From positions 509 to 19,452 of the forward strand of contig LWDM01000040.1 in assembly GCA_002083525.1 (NCBI GenBank): 18,944 nucleotides of DNA, in the 5' to 3' direction. The position numbers and the translations under genes are program-made. Origin of the DNA: Proteobacteria bacterium SG_bin9 (GTDB lineage: Bacteria; Pseudomonadota; Alphaproteobacteria; Rhizobiales; Xanthobacteraceae). Below are positions 8,707-17,038 of this stretch, one piece after another. The notes below the pieces were generated by a model. The model had not been told where the DNA came from. It saw nothing but the letters and a program-made list of their open reading frames with translations, and did no database searches. Within the stretch, counting starts at the first letter, position 1. Every line of letters begins with the position of its first letter.

Positions 8707-9720
8707 TTACTTCAGGTTCGCAGCCGCCGTCAGGTCAGCCGAGAACTTGGCGATGAAGGCCGAACCGCACCACTTGGAGCCGAAGCCGCCCGGATTGATC
8801 GCCGTGACGTTGCCCGGCTGGCCAGCCGAGAAGTCGCTGGTGAAGGCGTTACAATCACCCTTGTTCAGGTTGGTGTCCGAGTAACGCAGGTCCAGCGTGA
8901 ACACCTTGTAGGTGAAGCCGATGCCGACGTTCCAGGTCGCGTAATCCTTGTAGTTGATGCCGACCGGAGCCGGGGTCACGCGATAGAAGGCGTCGGTGGT
9001 GCCGAGGAACTGGTAGCCGCCTTCACCCGAGATGTAGGCGCCGATACCGGTCGTGCCGAACAGCGCGCTCGGAACGGTGTACTTCACGGTACCTGCAACG
9101 TAGGTGCCGTCAGCACCCGAGTTCAGGAACGACGGGGTGTAGTAGCCCTGAGCGCCGACTGCTCACGAGTCGTTGATGGTCCAGGTGACCTTACCGTAGA
9201 CCTCGAAGAAGCTGACGTCCTTCTTGAGCGGGTTCAGAGCCGGAGCAGCGAAGTTGGTGCCGGCGTTCTGGATGCCGCAAACGCCCGGGAGGCCAATGCC
9301 GACACCGGCGATCGCGCCGCTTTCGAAGCAGCGCCCACCCGGATACAGGTAGCCGAACACACCGAAGTCGAAGGCGAACGCGCCGAAGGTCGGGCGGATA
9401 CCGCCGTAGACGTCGATTTCAGCCGCGGCACGGTTGGTGAACGAGATGCTGTTGCCGGCGACACCGGCGTACAGCTGCAGGTTCTCGTTGATGTTGTAGC
9501 GCGGCTCGAAGTAGGCGAACACCGACGCATTGCGGTTCGACTGCGTGATGCCGCGGAAGCGATAGTCGCTCGAGATTGCTGCACCGAACGCGAAGTCCCA
9601 CGGAGAGACCACGACCGGCGGCGGCGGCGCCTTGGTGTAAACCTTTGCCTTCAGGTCGGCTGCCTGAGCGGAGCCTGCCCCCAGAGCCAGCACCGCTGCG
9701 ATTGCGTAAATTTTCTTCAT
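8707..9720 (-). pseudogene. TIGR02001-type outer membrane protein, interrupted by one in-frame TGA
   Basis: Read through a single TGA at 9163-9165, the frame encodes about 337 residues: a signal peptide (MKKIYAIAAVLALGAGSAQA), a Pro-rich stretch, then alternating aromatic beta-strand segments (SSDYRFRGITQSNRNASVFAYF is the family-like opening of the barrel) and a C-terminal barrel half ending FSADLTAAANLK. It looks like a beta-barrel of the TIGR02001 family (function unknown, often annotated as a porin-like protein). The stop follows VTWTINDS and the same frame continues AVGAQGYYTPSFLN with good codon use, so the stop probably replaces TGG (Trp) by one base change. As read, translation yields only 185 residues. 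The start at 9720 has GGGGAT just upstream. It may be a recent nonsense mutation or a sequencing error. Confidence 0.85.
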
Positions 9721-10117
9721 GACGATCCCCATCACCGTTGAAAGAGAGCACGTCCGATTTGTTGAAGCCGCGAAGGACCAGAAATCGAAAGTTCTCGAAA
9801 ACCCCGTAACGTGGTCACAATCTGAGGATTACCGTCACAAACGGGAAGCAAAAAGCGCGGGCAATTGCCGCCTTTTTAGGCGTTTCGGCCCATATCGCCC
9901 GTTTCGCCGCGATGTTGTGGCAGAGTGTTGCATTCACACAACAATTTTGGGCCCAAAGTTCCCGAAACCCATCCGTACAATTGCGGATATCTGAGTCTCG
10001 AAGTTCGACCCACGAATCGCGACAAATCCGAGTCGCTTCAAGGCCTTGAGGCGCAGCAGAAAGGCCGCGGCAGATGCTGCCGCGGCCTGGAACGGGAGAG
10101 CTGAATAGCTGGTGAGA
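9721..10117. other. Intergenic region upstream of the outer membrane protein gene
   Basis: About 400 bp, AT-richer than its surroundings, with no convincing gene. It holds the leader and probably the promoter of the outer membrane protein gene, a direct repeat GTCACAA at 9814-9820 and 9834-9840 (20 bp apart, two helical turns), a 12-bp palindrome TTTGGGCCCAAA at 9946-9957, and the terminator of the H1-like gene at 10062-10088. I could not pick out a reliable -35/-10 pair. Confidence 0.5.
10062..10088 (-). terminator. Probable terminator of the H1-like gene
   Basis: A 12-bp perfect GC-rich stem, AGGCCGCGGCAG / CTGCCGCGGCCT, with a 3-base loop, 30 bases after the stop of the minus-strand H1-like gene. 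The T-run after it is short (TTT C), so it may be weak. Confidence 0.65.
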
Positions 10118-10408
10118 CTAGCCGCTGCCGTCGATGCCGCCGGAGCTCGGGGCAGACCAGCTGGGCACGCTCGCCGCGGGCGTTTCCGCTGCGGGAGCCG
10201 GTGCAGGCTTCGGAGCCGCCTTTTTCTTCGCGGCTTTCTTCTTCGCGGCCTTTTTCGGCGCGGCCTTCTTCGCAGCTTTCTTGGCGGACTTCTTCGCGGA
10301 TTTCTTCGCAGACTTCTTGGATTTCTTCGCGGCCTTCTTAGCCGACTTCTTGGCTACGGCCTTTTTGGCCTTCTTCGCCTTCTTAGCCTTCTTCGCTTTC
10401 TTCGCCAT
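10118..10408 (-). CDS. Histone H1-like lysine/alanine-rich nucleoprotein
   Basis: A 96-residue, very basic protein. Residues 1 to about 66 are tandem AKK/KKA/KKS units almost free of other residues, and the C-terminal 30 residues are Pro/Ala-rich, ending in a Ser/Gly tail. This is the layout of bacterial histone H1-like proteins, which bind DNA or RNA through charge and affect nucleoid packing. The start is firm: AGGAGGA lies about 8 bases before the ATG. Such repeat proteins vary in length between strains through slippage. A role beyond nucleic acid binding cannot be inferred. Confidence 0.88.
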   Translation of the reverse strand: MAKKAKKAKKAKKAKKAVAKKSAKKAAKKSKKSAKKSAKKSAKKAAKKAAPKKAAKKKAAKKKAAPKPAPAPAAETPAASVPSWSAPSSGGIDGSG

Positions 10409-10551
10409 TGTCGTGATCCTCCTGCTTGCCCCAAAAATCGAGATGGATCGCTTCTCAAAAAACGCTGGCCCCGAACTTCAGTCCCGTCCCGATCCGTTGT
10501 GTATCGACAAGACACACACGGACTCCCCGGTCGGCGAATTCCGCTCCGCGC

Positions 10552-11925
10552 TTACACTTGGACCGACGTCCGGTTCGACACCTGTTTCGAAGCGGGCAAG
10601 TGAGAGGCCTGCGAGCTCGAGAGGGGTCGGGGTCCGCCGGTCGCCCAGTCGAGCAACTCGATTGTGTGCACCACAGGGACTGATGTTCCACCGGCAATCT
10701 GTACCAAGCATCCGATATTGCCGGCCGCGATCATGTCCGGCTTCACGGTTGCGATATTGGCGATCTTTCTGTCGCGCAATCTCCTCGCAATGTCTGGCTG
10801 CAGGATGTTGTAAGTTCCTGCCGAGCCGCAACACAGATGACTCTCAGGCACATCTTTCACTACGAAACCGCTCTTGGAAAGTAGTTCTTTCGGAAGCTGT
10901 GTAATTTTCTGCCCGTGCTGCAACGAACACGACGAGTGATACGCGACGACGAGATCGCTGCGCGCTGCCGGGAACGACAGACCGAGACCATCGACGTACT
11001 CGGTGATGTCCTTCGCGAGCGCCGACACCTTCGCTGCCTTCGCCGCGTAGGCGCGGTCCTCACGCAGCATGTAACCGTAGTCCTTGATGGTGGTGCCGCA
11101 GCCCGATGCGGTGACGAGGATCGCATCCAGATCGCCGCGCGCGATCTCGCGGGTCCAGACATCGACAAGGGCGCGGGCCCGGTTGAGCGCCGTGTGCTCG
11201 TGGCCCATGTGATGCGTCAGCGAGCCGCAGCACTCCTCACCGGCCGCAAGCGTGACCTCGATGCCGTGACGATTGAGGAGGCGGATCGCCGCCTGATTGA
11301 TGCCGGGCGACAGCACCTTTTGGGCGCAGCCTTGCAGCAGAACGACGCGGCCGCGCTTGCTGCCTTCCGCAGGAAACGTGGTCCCGCCCGCGGGCCCCGC
11401 CGACGGCAGACGGCCTGGCGCGAGCGCAAACATCGCCTTGATCCGGCTCAATAAACCGGGCGAGCCCCCGGCCGGCGACGATGGCAGCAATGCCGCAAAG
11501 GGGCGCGCGATCCGCGCCATCACCATGCTGATCCGGAACAGCGACGGCCGCGGCAGCACGAACGCAAGAACGCCGCGCAGCGCGCGCTCCGTCAGCGGCC
11601 GTGCATAGTCGCGTTCGACCCGCGCCCGCCCCTGATCGATCAGGTGCATGTAGTGGACGCCCGAGGGACAGGTCGACATGCAGGACAGGCACGAGAGGCA
11701 GCGGTCGATGTGCTTGACCACATCCGCGGTCGGTTTCTTGTCCTTCTCCAGCATCTCCTTGATCAGATAGATGCGGCCGCGCGGGCTATCGAGTTCGTCG
11801 CCGAGCAGCACGTAGGTTGGACATGTGGCGGTGCAGAAGCCGCAATGCACGCAGGCGCGCAGGATCTTGTCGGCCTCGGCGATATCCGGATCGGCAAGTT
11901 GCGCGAGGGTGAATTCGGTCTTCAT
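10552..11925 (-). CDS. glcF: Glycolate oxidase iron-sulfur subunit GlcF
   Basis: The electron-transfer subunit of membrane-associated glycolate dehydrogenase (GlcDEF), which oxidises glycolate to glyoxylate and passes electrons to the respiratory chain. Two [4Fe-4S] motifs are visible: C25, C28, C31, C35 (CVHCGFCTATCP) and C76, C79, C82, C86 (CLSCLSCMSTCP). Two cysteine-rich CCG domains follow (ECCGSLTHHMGH and LCCGSAGTYN). At 457 residues it is longer than E. coli GlcF (about 407), partly through a linker near residues 150-190 and a Ser-rich C-terminal tail after LLDWATGG. Its ATG overlaps the glcE stop (ATGA), so translation is probably coupled. It is the last gene of the operon. Confidence 0.95.
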   Translation of the reverse strand: MKTEFTLAQLADPDIAEADKILRACVHCGFCTATCPTYVLLGDELDSPRGRIYLIKEMLEKDKKPTADVVKHIDRCLSCLSCMSTCPSGVHYMHLIDQGRARVERDYARPLTERALRGVLAFVLPRPSLFRISMVMARIARPFAALLPSSPAGGSPGLLSRIKAMFALAPGRLPSAGPAGGTTFPAEGSKRGRVVLLQGCAQKVLSPGINQAAIRLLNRHGIEVTLAAGEECCGSLTHHMGHEHTALNRARALVDVWTREIARGDLDAILVTASGCGTTIKDYGYMLREDRAYAAKAAKVSALAKDITEYVDGLGLSFPAARSDLVVAYHSSCSLQHGQKITQLPKELLSKSGFVVKDVPESHLCCGSAGTYNILQPDIARRLRDRKIANIATVKPDMIAAGNIGCLVQIAGGTSVPVVHTIELLDWATGGPRPLSSSQASHLPASKQVSNRTSVQV

Positions 11926-13160
11926 GCTTTACCTGTGCGAACCATCCGGCCCCGGTTGAACACATCGCGCGGATCGAAGCTCGCCTTGACGCGCTTGTTC
12001 AGCGCCGCAACGCCGGCATCGTGCGGATGGAACACATCGATCGCCCCGCGCACCGCATCCGATCCGCGGATCAACGTGGCATGGCCGTCGATCGCCTTGA
12101 GCTTCGATCGCAGCTGGCCCGCGCCCGCATCCGCCGACGGCGGCAGCGCCGCCCAGATCAACCCGCCGCCCCAGTCATAGATCACGTCGCCGCCGGTTTC
12201 CCGCGCGAGCGCCTGACCGAACCCGCCGCCGGATGCGGGCGGGCAGACGATCCGCCAGACCGGCCACGCGCCGAGCGGACCGGAAGCGGCAAACGGCGCG
12301 ACGTCACGGATCGCAGCCCACACCGCTTGCGACGCCGCGTCCTCGATCCGGTCGGGCTTGCCAAAGGACGCCAGCGTTTCGGTCAGCGAATTGGCGCGAT
12401 GCGGCACCGATGCGCCGATACCCTCAAGCCGGATCAGCGTCACCGCGCCTTTCGCGCCGAGCGCCGCCAAGGGCCCCGGCGCCGCGCGGAACGCCGACTG
12501 CGGCAGGTGCGACACGCCTGAAATGTCGTAGGGCGATCCCAGCGCGATATTCATCGCCTTCGTCGCCGCCACATCGTCGAGGCCATGCAACACAAGGGTC
12601 ACCTCGCGCTCGGCCTTCGGCATCACCTTCAGCGTGACCTCGGTCATCACCGCAAGCGTGCCCCAGGAGCCGGCGATCAGCTTGCAGAGGTCGTAGCCGG
12701 TGACGTTCTTCACCACCTTGCCGCCGGCCTTGAAGGTTTCGCCGAAGCCCGACACCGCCGTCAGACCCAGCAGATGATCGCGCGCGCCGCCCGACTTGAT
12801 CCGGCGCGGGCCCGCAAGACCGGCCGCGATGGTACCGCCGATGGTCGCCGACTGCGGCGGGGTGCCGAGTAGCACCGACGTGTCCATCGGCTCGAAGGCG
12901 AATTCCTGGTTCTTGGAATCGATGAGCGAAAGCAGATCCGCCATCGGCGCGCCCGCCTCGACCGTCAGGATCAGTTCATGCGGTTCGTAACCGACGACGC
13001 GGTTCAGCGCCGACAGATCGAGAACGGCGTTCGTCGCCATTGGCAGGCCGACGGCGCGCTTCGAGCCATGGCCGACGATCTCGAGCGGCTGTTCGGCGGC
13101 AATGGCGGCGCGCACAGCCTGCTCGACGTCCCCGGCATCACGGATTTTCAGCGTGTCCAC
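11922..13160 (-). CDS. glcE: Glycolate oxidase FAD-binding subunit GlcE
   Basis: The second flavin-type subunit of glycolate oxidase, 412 residues. The N-terminal half is a PCMH-type FAD-binding domain: IVGHGSKRAVG, a strand LILTVEAGAPMADL, then GGTIAAGLAGPRRIKSGGARDHLLG, and KNVTGYDLCKLIAGSWGTLAV. The C-terminal half is the less conserved part of GlcE. The start is a GTG at 13160 with GGGG upstream, 14 bp after the glcD stop; the end overlaps the start of glcF by 4 bp. Position between glcD and glcF and these motifs make the call firm. Confidence 0.94.
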   Translation of the reverse strand: MDTLKIRDAGDVEQAVRAAIAAEQPLEIVGHGSKRAVGLPMATNAVLDLSALNRVVGYEPHELILTVEAGAPMADLLSLIDSKNQEFAFEPMDTSVLLGTPPQSATIGGTIAAGLAGPRRIKSGGARDHLLGLTAVSGFGETFKAGGKVVKNVTGYDLCKLIAGSWGTLAVMTEVTLKVMPKAEREVTLVLHGLDDVAATKAMNIALGSPYDISGVSHLPQSAFRAAPGPLAALGAKGAVTLIRLEGIGASVPHRANSLTETLASFGKPDRIEDAASQAVWAAIRDVAPFAASGPLGAWPVWRIVCPPASGGGFGQALARETGGDVIYDWGGGLIWAALPPSADAGAGQLRSKLKAIDGHATLIRGSDAVRGAIDVFHPHDAGVAALNKRVKASFDPRDVFNRGRMVRTGKA

Positions 13161-13174
13161 GTCAATAGCCCCGA

Positions 13175-14668
13175 TCAGAACCGCGGCAGGTCGGGGAAGG
13201 CGAGCTTGCCGCCATGAACGTGCACGCGGCCTAGTTCAGCGCAGCGGTGCAGCACCGGGAAGACCTTGCCCGGATTGAGCAGGCCCTGCGGATCGAACGC
13301 GCACTTCAAACGCATCTGCTGCGCCAGATCGATGTCGCTGAACATGTCCGGCATCAGGTCGCGCTTCTCGACGCCGACACCATGCTCGCCCGTCAATACG
13401 CCGCCGAATTCGACGCAGGCGCGCAGAATGTCCGCCCCGAAGGCTTCCGCCTTGTCCATCTCGCCCGGTTTGTTCGCATCGTAAAGGATCAAGGGATGCA
13501 GGTTGCCGTCGCCGGCGTGGAACACGTTAGCGACGCCGAGGCCGTACTTCTCCGACAGCTCGCGGATGCGGGCCAGCGCCTGCGGCAGCTTTCCGCGCGG
13601 GATGGTGCCGTCCATGCAGAGGTAGTCCGGTGAAATGCGGCCAACCGCCGGGAACGCCGCCTTGCGGCCGGACCAGAACAACAACCGCTCCTGCTCGGAG
13701 TTGGAGATCTGGCACGTCGTCGAGCCGCATTCCTTCGCGATCGCCTCGACGCGGTCGATCAGCTCGTCGACCTCAACCTTCGGCCCATCGAGTTCGACGA
13801 TCAGCAGCGCCTCGACGTCGAGCGGATAGCCGGCATGGACGAAGGCTTCGGCCGCGTGGATCGCCGGCTTGTCCATGATCTCCATGCCACCGGGGATGAT
13901 GCCCGAGCCGATCACCTTGGCGACGCACTCGCCGGAGGATTCGACCACCGGGAAGCCGATCATCAGCGCCCGCGCCGTCTCCGGTTTTTTCAGAATCCGC
14001 ACGGTGACTTCGGTGACGACGCCGAGCAGGCCCTCGGAGCCGGTGATGATGCCCATCAGGTCGTAACCCGCCTGCTCCGGCGCCTTGCTGCCGATGCGCA
14101 GGATCTCGCCGTTCATCAGCACGATCTCGCAGCCGAGCACGTTGTTGGTGGTCATGCCGTATTTCAGACAGTGCACGCCGCCGGAGTTCTCGCCGATGTT
14201 GCCGCCGATGGTGCAGGCGATCTGCGAGGACGGATCGGGCGCGTAATAGAAGCCCTCATGCGCCACCGCCTGGCTGATGGCGAGGTTGGTGACGCCCGGC
14301 TCGGTGATCACCGTGCGGTTGTTGAAATCGATGTCGCGGATGCGCTTGAACTTGCCCATGCCAAGGAGGACGCCGTCGGCCAGCGGCAGCGCGCCGCCGG
14401 AGAGCGACGTCCCCGCCCCGCGCGGCACCACCTTGATGTTGTTCTCGTGGCAGTAGCGGAGAACTTGGCTGACCTGCTCGGTCGTGTCCGGCAGCACCAC
14501 GACCATCGGCGGCTGGCGATAGGCAGTGAGCCCGTCGGACTCGTACGGCAGCATTTCGGCGGCCGAGTCGATCACGCCCTCGCCCGGCACGATCGCGCGC
14601 AGCGCTGCGACAATCGCCGTGCGGCGGTCGAGCACGGCCTGATCCGGCAACGGCATCTTGATCGACAT
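13175..14668 (-). CDS. glcD: Glycolate oxidase subunit GlcD (FAD-linked oxidase)
   Basis: The catalytic flavoprotein subunit of glycolate oxidase, 497 residues, about the length of E. coli GlcD (499). The FAD_binding_4 domain (about residues 55-195) has VVPRGAGTSLSGGALP and the GGNIGENSGGVHCLKYG stretch. The FAD-oxidase C domain (about 230-475) has VFHAGDGNLHPLI and GGVLTGEHGVGVEK, with the His residues typical of the family's active site. The ATG at 14668 has GGAG 8 bases upstream. It is the first gene of glcDEF. No GlcC-type regulator is visible, so control is unknown. Confidence 0.96.
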   Translation of the reverse strand: MSIKMPLPDQAVLDRRTAIVAALRAIVPGEGVIDSAAEMLPYESDGLTAYRQPPMVVVLPDTTEQVSQVLRYCHENNIKVVPRGAGTSLSGGALPLADGVLLGMGKFKRIRDIDFNNRTVITEPGVTNLAISQAVAHEGFYYAPDPSSQIACTIGGNIGENSGGVHCLKYGMTTNNVLGCEIVLMNGEILRIGSKAPEQAGYDLMGIITGSEGLLGVVTEVTVRILKKPETARALMIGFPVVESSGECVAKVIGSGIIPGGMEIMDKPAIHAAEAFVHAGYPLDVEALLIVELDGPKVEVDELIDRVEAIAKECGSTTCQISNSEQERLLFWSGRKAAFPAVGRISPDYLCMDGTIPRGKLPQALARIRELSEKYGLGVANVFHAGDGNLHPLILYDANKPGEMDKAEAFGADILRACVEFGGVLTGEHGVGVEKRDLMPDMFSDIDLAQQMRLKCAFDPQGLLNPGKVFPVLHRCAELGRVHVHGGKLAFPDLPRF

Positions 14669-14755
14669 CGGCGAGGCTCCGGCGGCGCGACAGCGCCCTC
14701 AGACTGCTTCAAGCACGCTTGCCGCGCTTTGTGTAGATGCGGAGCATCGCAATCA

Positions 14756-14775
14756 CGCGATGTTGCCACATCGCG
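14756..14775. repeat. Inverted repeat CGCGATGT-N4-ACATCGCG
   Basis: A perfect 8-bp stem with a 4-base loop between the 76-residue gene and glcD. It has no T-run, so it is either a weak terminator of the upstream minus-strand gene, an mRNA-stabilising hairpin in the glc leader, or an operator. Confidence 0.45.
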
Positions 14776-14788
14776 GGAAAAGCCCGCA

Positions 14789-15019
14789 TCAGTGACGCGT
14801 CTCGAGAAACGCCCGGCCTTCCGGCGTGAGATCGACCCGCAGCGGTTCGCCGGGGACGGCGCGCCGCATCACGAAGCCGCGCTCTGTCGCATCCTCCCAG
14901 ACGGTGAGCCGCGGGCACGAGGTACGCCAGGTTTCCATCACGTCGGCGTGCGACCGGGGTTCGCGCGCGATCCATTCGAGGAAATCCAGGATCAGCGGAT
15001 CGAGCGATGTCGTCGTCAT
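14789..15019 (-). CDS. Small protein, possible winged-helix fold
   Basis: A 76-residue protein of unknown function. The order of elements (helix LDFLEWIAREP, helix HADVMETWRTSCP, helix VWEDATERGFV, strand pair RRAVPGEPLRVDLT, end helix EGRAFLE) looks like a compact winged-helix domain, but no family is recognised. The start is well supported: GGGAGG lies 5 bases before the ATG. It is transcribed towards glcD, 120 bp away, so it could be co-transcribed with or regulate the glycolate operon; that is only inferred from position. Confidence 0.75.
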   Translation of the reverse strand: MTTTSLDPLILDFLEWIAREPRSHADVMETWRTSCPRLTVWEDATERGFVMRRAVPGEPLRVDLTPEGRAFLETRH

Positions 15020-15081
15020 GGAAACCTCCCGACGAAAGGTTGATGAGAGGTATGTCAGTCTAGCCGCTCCGGCAGCAGACT

Positions 15082-15762
15082 TCAGCCGCCGACCGCAGCC
15101 GCCTTGGCCGGGATCAAGCTCGCCTGCACGACGAGACCGCGCGCACGCGCGTCCATCACGCCGACCGCGCGCAGCGCCAGCAACGAGACCGTCTGCACCG
15201 CATCGCGCATCTTCGCCGCATCGTCGAGGCCTTCCGGCGCCAGCGGGCCGACCAGCGCCTCGTGCAATGCGCCGATCACCGCGGTTGCGGCCAATCCCGT
15301 ATCCTGCGCCGGCAAATGATTGGCGCGCACGGCGGCCTCGATGCGGAGCTGGATTTCGGCGGCGATGTCGCGGCGGCTGGCGATGCGCTGCTGCGACACG
15401 TCAACGTCGACCGGCTCGGCGAGAATACCCCAGGCAAGTCTGCGGTGGGTCAGCACGTGAACGGCGACAGTGGTGATCGCGGCGGCGAGCGCCGACATCG
15501 GACCCGGCGCGGCATCGGCCGCGCGGCGGATCGACGCCAGTTCGTCGCGCGCTACGTCCGCAATCAATTCGGAGATCAGATCGGCCTTTGAGGGGAAGTA
15601 GCGGTAGACCGTCCCCGCTGCGACATTCGCCCGGCTGGCGACCGGCGCGATCTGAACCGCCGCCATGCCGCCCTCGGCGGCCGCATCGCGCGCGGCGGAA
15701 AGGATGGTGCTTCGGCGTGCCGCCAAACGGCGCACGACTTGATGAGTCCGCCGGTAAACCAT
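15082..15762 (-). CDS. TetR family transcriptional regulator
   Basis: A 226-residue repressor-type protein. The DNA-binding domain is at about residues 15-65: AARRSTILSAARDAAAEGG, then the helix-turn-helix with NVAAGTVYRYFPSKADLISELI, the TetR hallmark. The C-terminal ligand and dimer domain is all helical and ends in an Ala-rich stretch. The ATG at 15762 has GGGAG and GAAGAG upstream. No close divergent target gene is visible; the neighbour azlD lies upstream on the same strand, 124 bp away. Target and ligand are unknown. Confidence 0.92.
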   Translation of the reverse strand: MVYRRTHQVVRRLAARRSTILSAARDAAAEGGMAAVQIAPVASRANVAAGTVYRYFPSKADLISELIADVARDELASIRRAADAAPGPMSALAAAITTVAVHVLTHRRLAWGILAEPVDVDVSQQRIASRRDIAAEIQLRIEAAVRANHLPAQDTGLAATAVIGALHEALVGPLAPEGLDDAAKMRDAVQTVSLLALRAVGVMDARARGLVVQASLIPAKAAAVGG

Positions 15763-15787
15763 TGAGCGCTCTTCACTCCCCTCAAAA

Positions 15788-15816
15788 AACTGAACACGAA
15801 TTCAGAGGGCTGACAA
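15788..15816 (-). promoter_or_regulatory. Possible promoter with inverted repeat in front of the TetR gene
   Basis: On the minus strand TTGTCA (15816-15811) is followed after 17 bases by TCAGTT, a poor -10 element. The inverted repeat CTGAA-N6-TTCAG (15790-15805) lies within this span, where an autorepressor could act. The -10 match is weak, so this is tentative. Confidence 0.3.
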
Positions 15817-15886
15817 GCGGTTTGGTTGTATTCGGCGAAAATTCGCACTGCAGCATAAGAGGTTACCGGCGTACCGGCAGCTGCGC

Positions 15887-16216
15887 TTAACCGCTGATTC
15901 CGGCGAGACGCGCGAGCGCGGCGACGCCCATGCCGGTCATCACCGCGATGAAGTCGTTGCGCTTGATCAGCGTCACGCCGATCGCCGCTGCGATCGCGAG
16001 GATCACCACCGGCCCGCCGTTGAGCACGACGGGCGCAATCGCCGAGATGATGATCGCGCCGGGCAACGCATCGAGCATGCGTCGTACCCGCGGCGTCACC
16101 GGCACGTAAGCCATCAGCCAGTAACCGCCGAGGCGCGAGAAGACGGTCACCGCGGTCATCACCGCGATCGCAATCCAGACCTCGGTGCGGCCGAGCGCCA
16201 ACATCTGCTCAGTCAT
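15887..16216 (-). CDS. azlD: AzlD family branched-chain amino acid exporter subunit
   Basis: The small membrane subunit of an AzlCD-type exporter for branched-chain amino acids, about 109 residues. It has an N-terminal hydrophobic helix (WIAIAVMTAVTVFSRLGGYWLM), the family's RVRRMLDALPGAIIISAIAP motif, and two more hydrophobic segments. The ATG at 16216 has AGGTGG 5 bases upstream; a GTG at 16225 is an alternative. The gene overlaps the end of azlC by 8 bp, so the two are probably translated together. Confidence 0.9.
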   Translation of the reverse strand: MTEQMLALGRTEVWIAIAVMTAVTVFSRLGGYWLMAYVPVTPRVRRMLDALPGAIIISAIAPVVLNGGPVVILAIAAAIGVTLIKRNDFIAVMTGMGVAALARLAGISG

Positions 16217-16928
16217 TTGCGCCACCTAGCAGTCCGGCACTGACGGCACCGGCAATGGAGCCGGCGATGATGAACCACCAGCCGCCGACGAAGTGCTGCA
16301 CCGTCAGCGCGACGATGCCTGCCACCGCCCACGGCGCCGCGGTGGTCATGCCCTTCCACGCTGGAACCAGCATCGCTGCGAAGAACGCCGGGAACACGAG
16401 GTCGAGGCCGTATATTTTCGGGTTGGCGAGTTGCTCGGCGAGCAGAAATCCCGGCAGCGCCGCGACGAACCACATCGCGTACAGCATCAGCCCGCCGCCG
16501 AGGAAATACGATGCATCGGAACCGCCACGCTCGCGATAGCGCAGCGACAGCAACCAGCCGGCGTCGGTGATCAAGAGGAGCGGCGGATACGCCTGCCACG
16601 CCGGCAGCGTCTCGAACCACGAGCGGAACGTCGCGCTCATCAGGAAGAAACGGATGTTCACAGTCAGCGTCAGCAACGCGAGCGTTGCGATCGATGTCGT
16701 CGTCAGCGTCTCCGGCCAGGCCTGCACGGCGACGAACTGCGACATGCCGCCGTAGACGAAGCCCATAAATCCCTGCACTTCGAGCAGCGTGAACTTCTTC
16801 TGCGCGCACAGCGCGCCGAACGCGAGCGTCCCCGGCAGCACCGGAAACACCGAGCGCGCGCCCTGAAGCAATCCCTCGCGGGTCCAGTGTGCTGCCGGTG
16901 TGGCGGGAGAAGAAGCGACGTCGGTCAT
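16209..16928 (-). CDS. azlC: AzlC family branched-chain amino acid exporter, large subunit
   Basis: A 239-residue inner-membrane protein of the AzlC/YgaZ family, which with AzlD exports branched-chain amino acids and analogues. Family marks are FPVLPGTLAFGALCAQKKFTLLE, a GMSQFVAVQAW segment, the LTVNIRFFLMSATF motif, and TDAGWLLSLRYRERGG, with about seven or eight hydrophobic segments. It precedes and overlaps azlD. The start at 16928 lacks a strong Shine-Dalgarno sequence. No Lrp-type regulator is adjacent. Confidence 0.93.
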   Translation of the reverse strand: MTDVASSPATPAAHWTREGLLQGARSVFPVLPGTLAFGALCAQKKFTLLEVQGFMGFVYGGMSQFVAVQAWPETLTTTSIATLALLTLTVNIRFFLMSATFRSWFETLPAWQAYPPLLLITDAGWLLSLRYRERGGSDASYFLGGGLMLYAMWFVAALPGFLLAEQLANPKIYGLDLVFPAFFAAMLVPAWKGMTTAAPWAVAGIVALTVQHFVGGWWFIIAGSIAGAVSAGLLGGAND

Positions 16929-16971
16929 TTTCGTAGATTACGTTTTGTCGAAGGCATGCGGTCAATAACCC

Positions 16972-16987
16972 GCCGGGTCAATCCGGC
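16972..16987. repeat. Possible degenerate partial REP, GCCGG-N6-CCGGC
   Basis: GCCGGGTCAATCCGGC resembles one nested arm (GCCGGATCAAGTCCGGC) of the complete REP-like element at 17039-17114. It may be a decayed partial copy or chance. Confidence 0.35.
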
Positions 16988-17038
16988 GAAGGGTGCGCGC
17001 ATAACGACTATGCGTGTGGCGCTTCATCAGCTTCTGAT

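Noticed and set aside
8614..9741. 375-codon plus-strand frame opposite the outer membrane protein gene
   Set aside because: It is the antisense of a signal-peptide-bearing barrel protein; no recognisable motif. The long frame does not explain the internal TGA.
10134..10904. Phe/Ala-rich open frame opposite the H1-like gene, resembling a membrane protein
   Set aside because: The FFAAFF pattern is simply the reverse complement of Lys/Ala repeats; the minus-strand gene has a strong ribosome binding site.
13835..15043. 402-codon plus-strand frame opposite glcD
   Set aside because: It is antisense to a well-recognised enzyme and has a His/Asp/Arg-rich composition typical of reverse frames.
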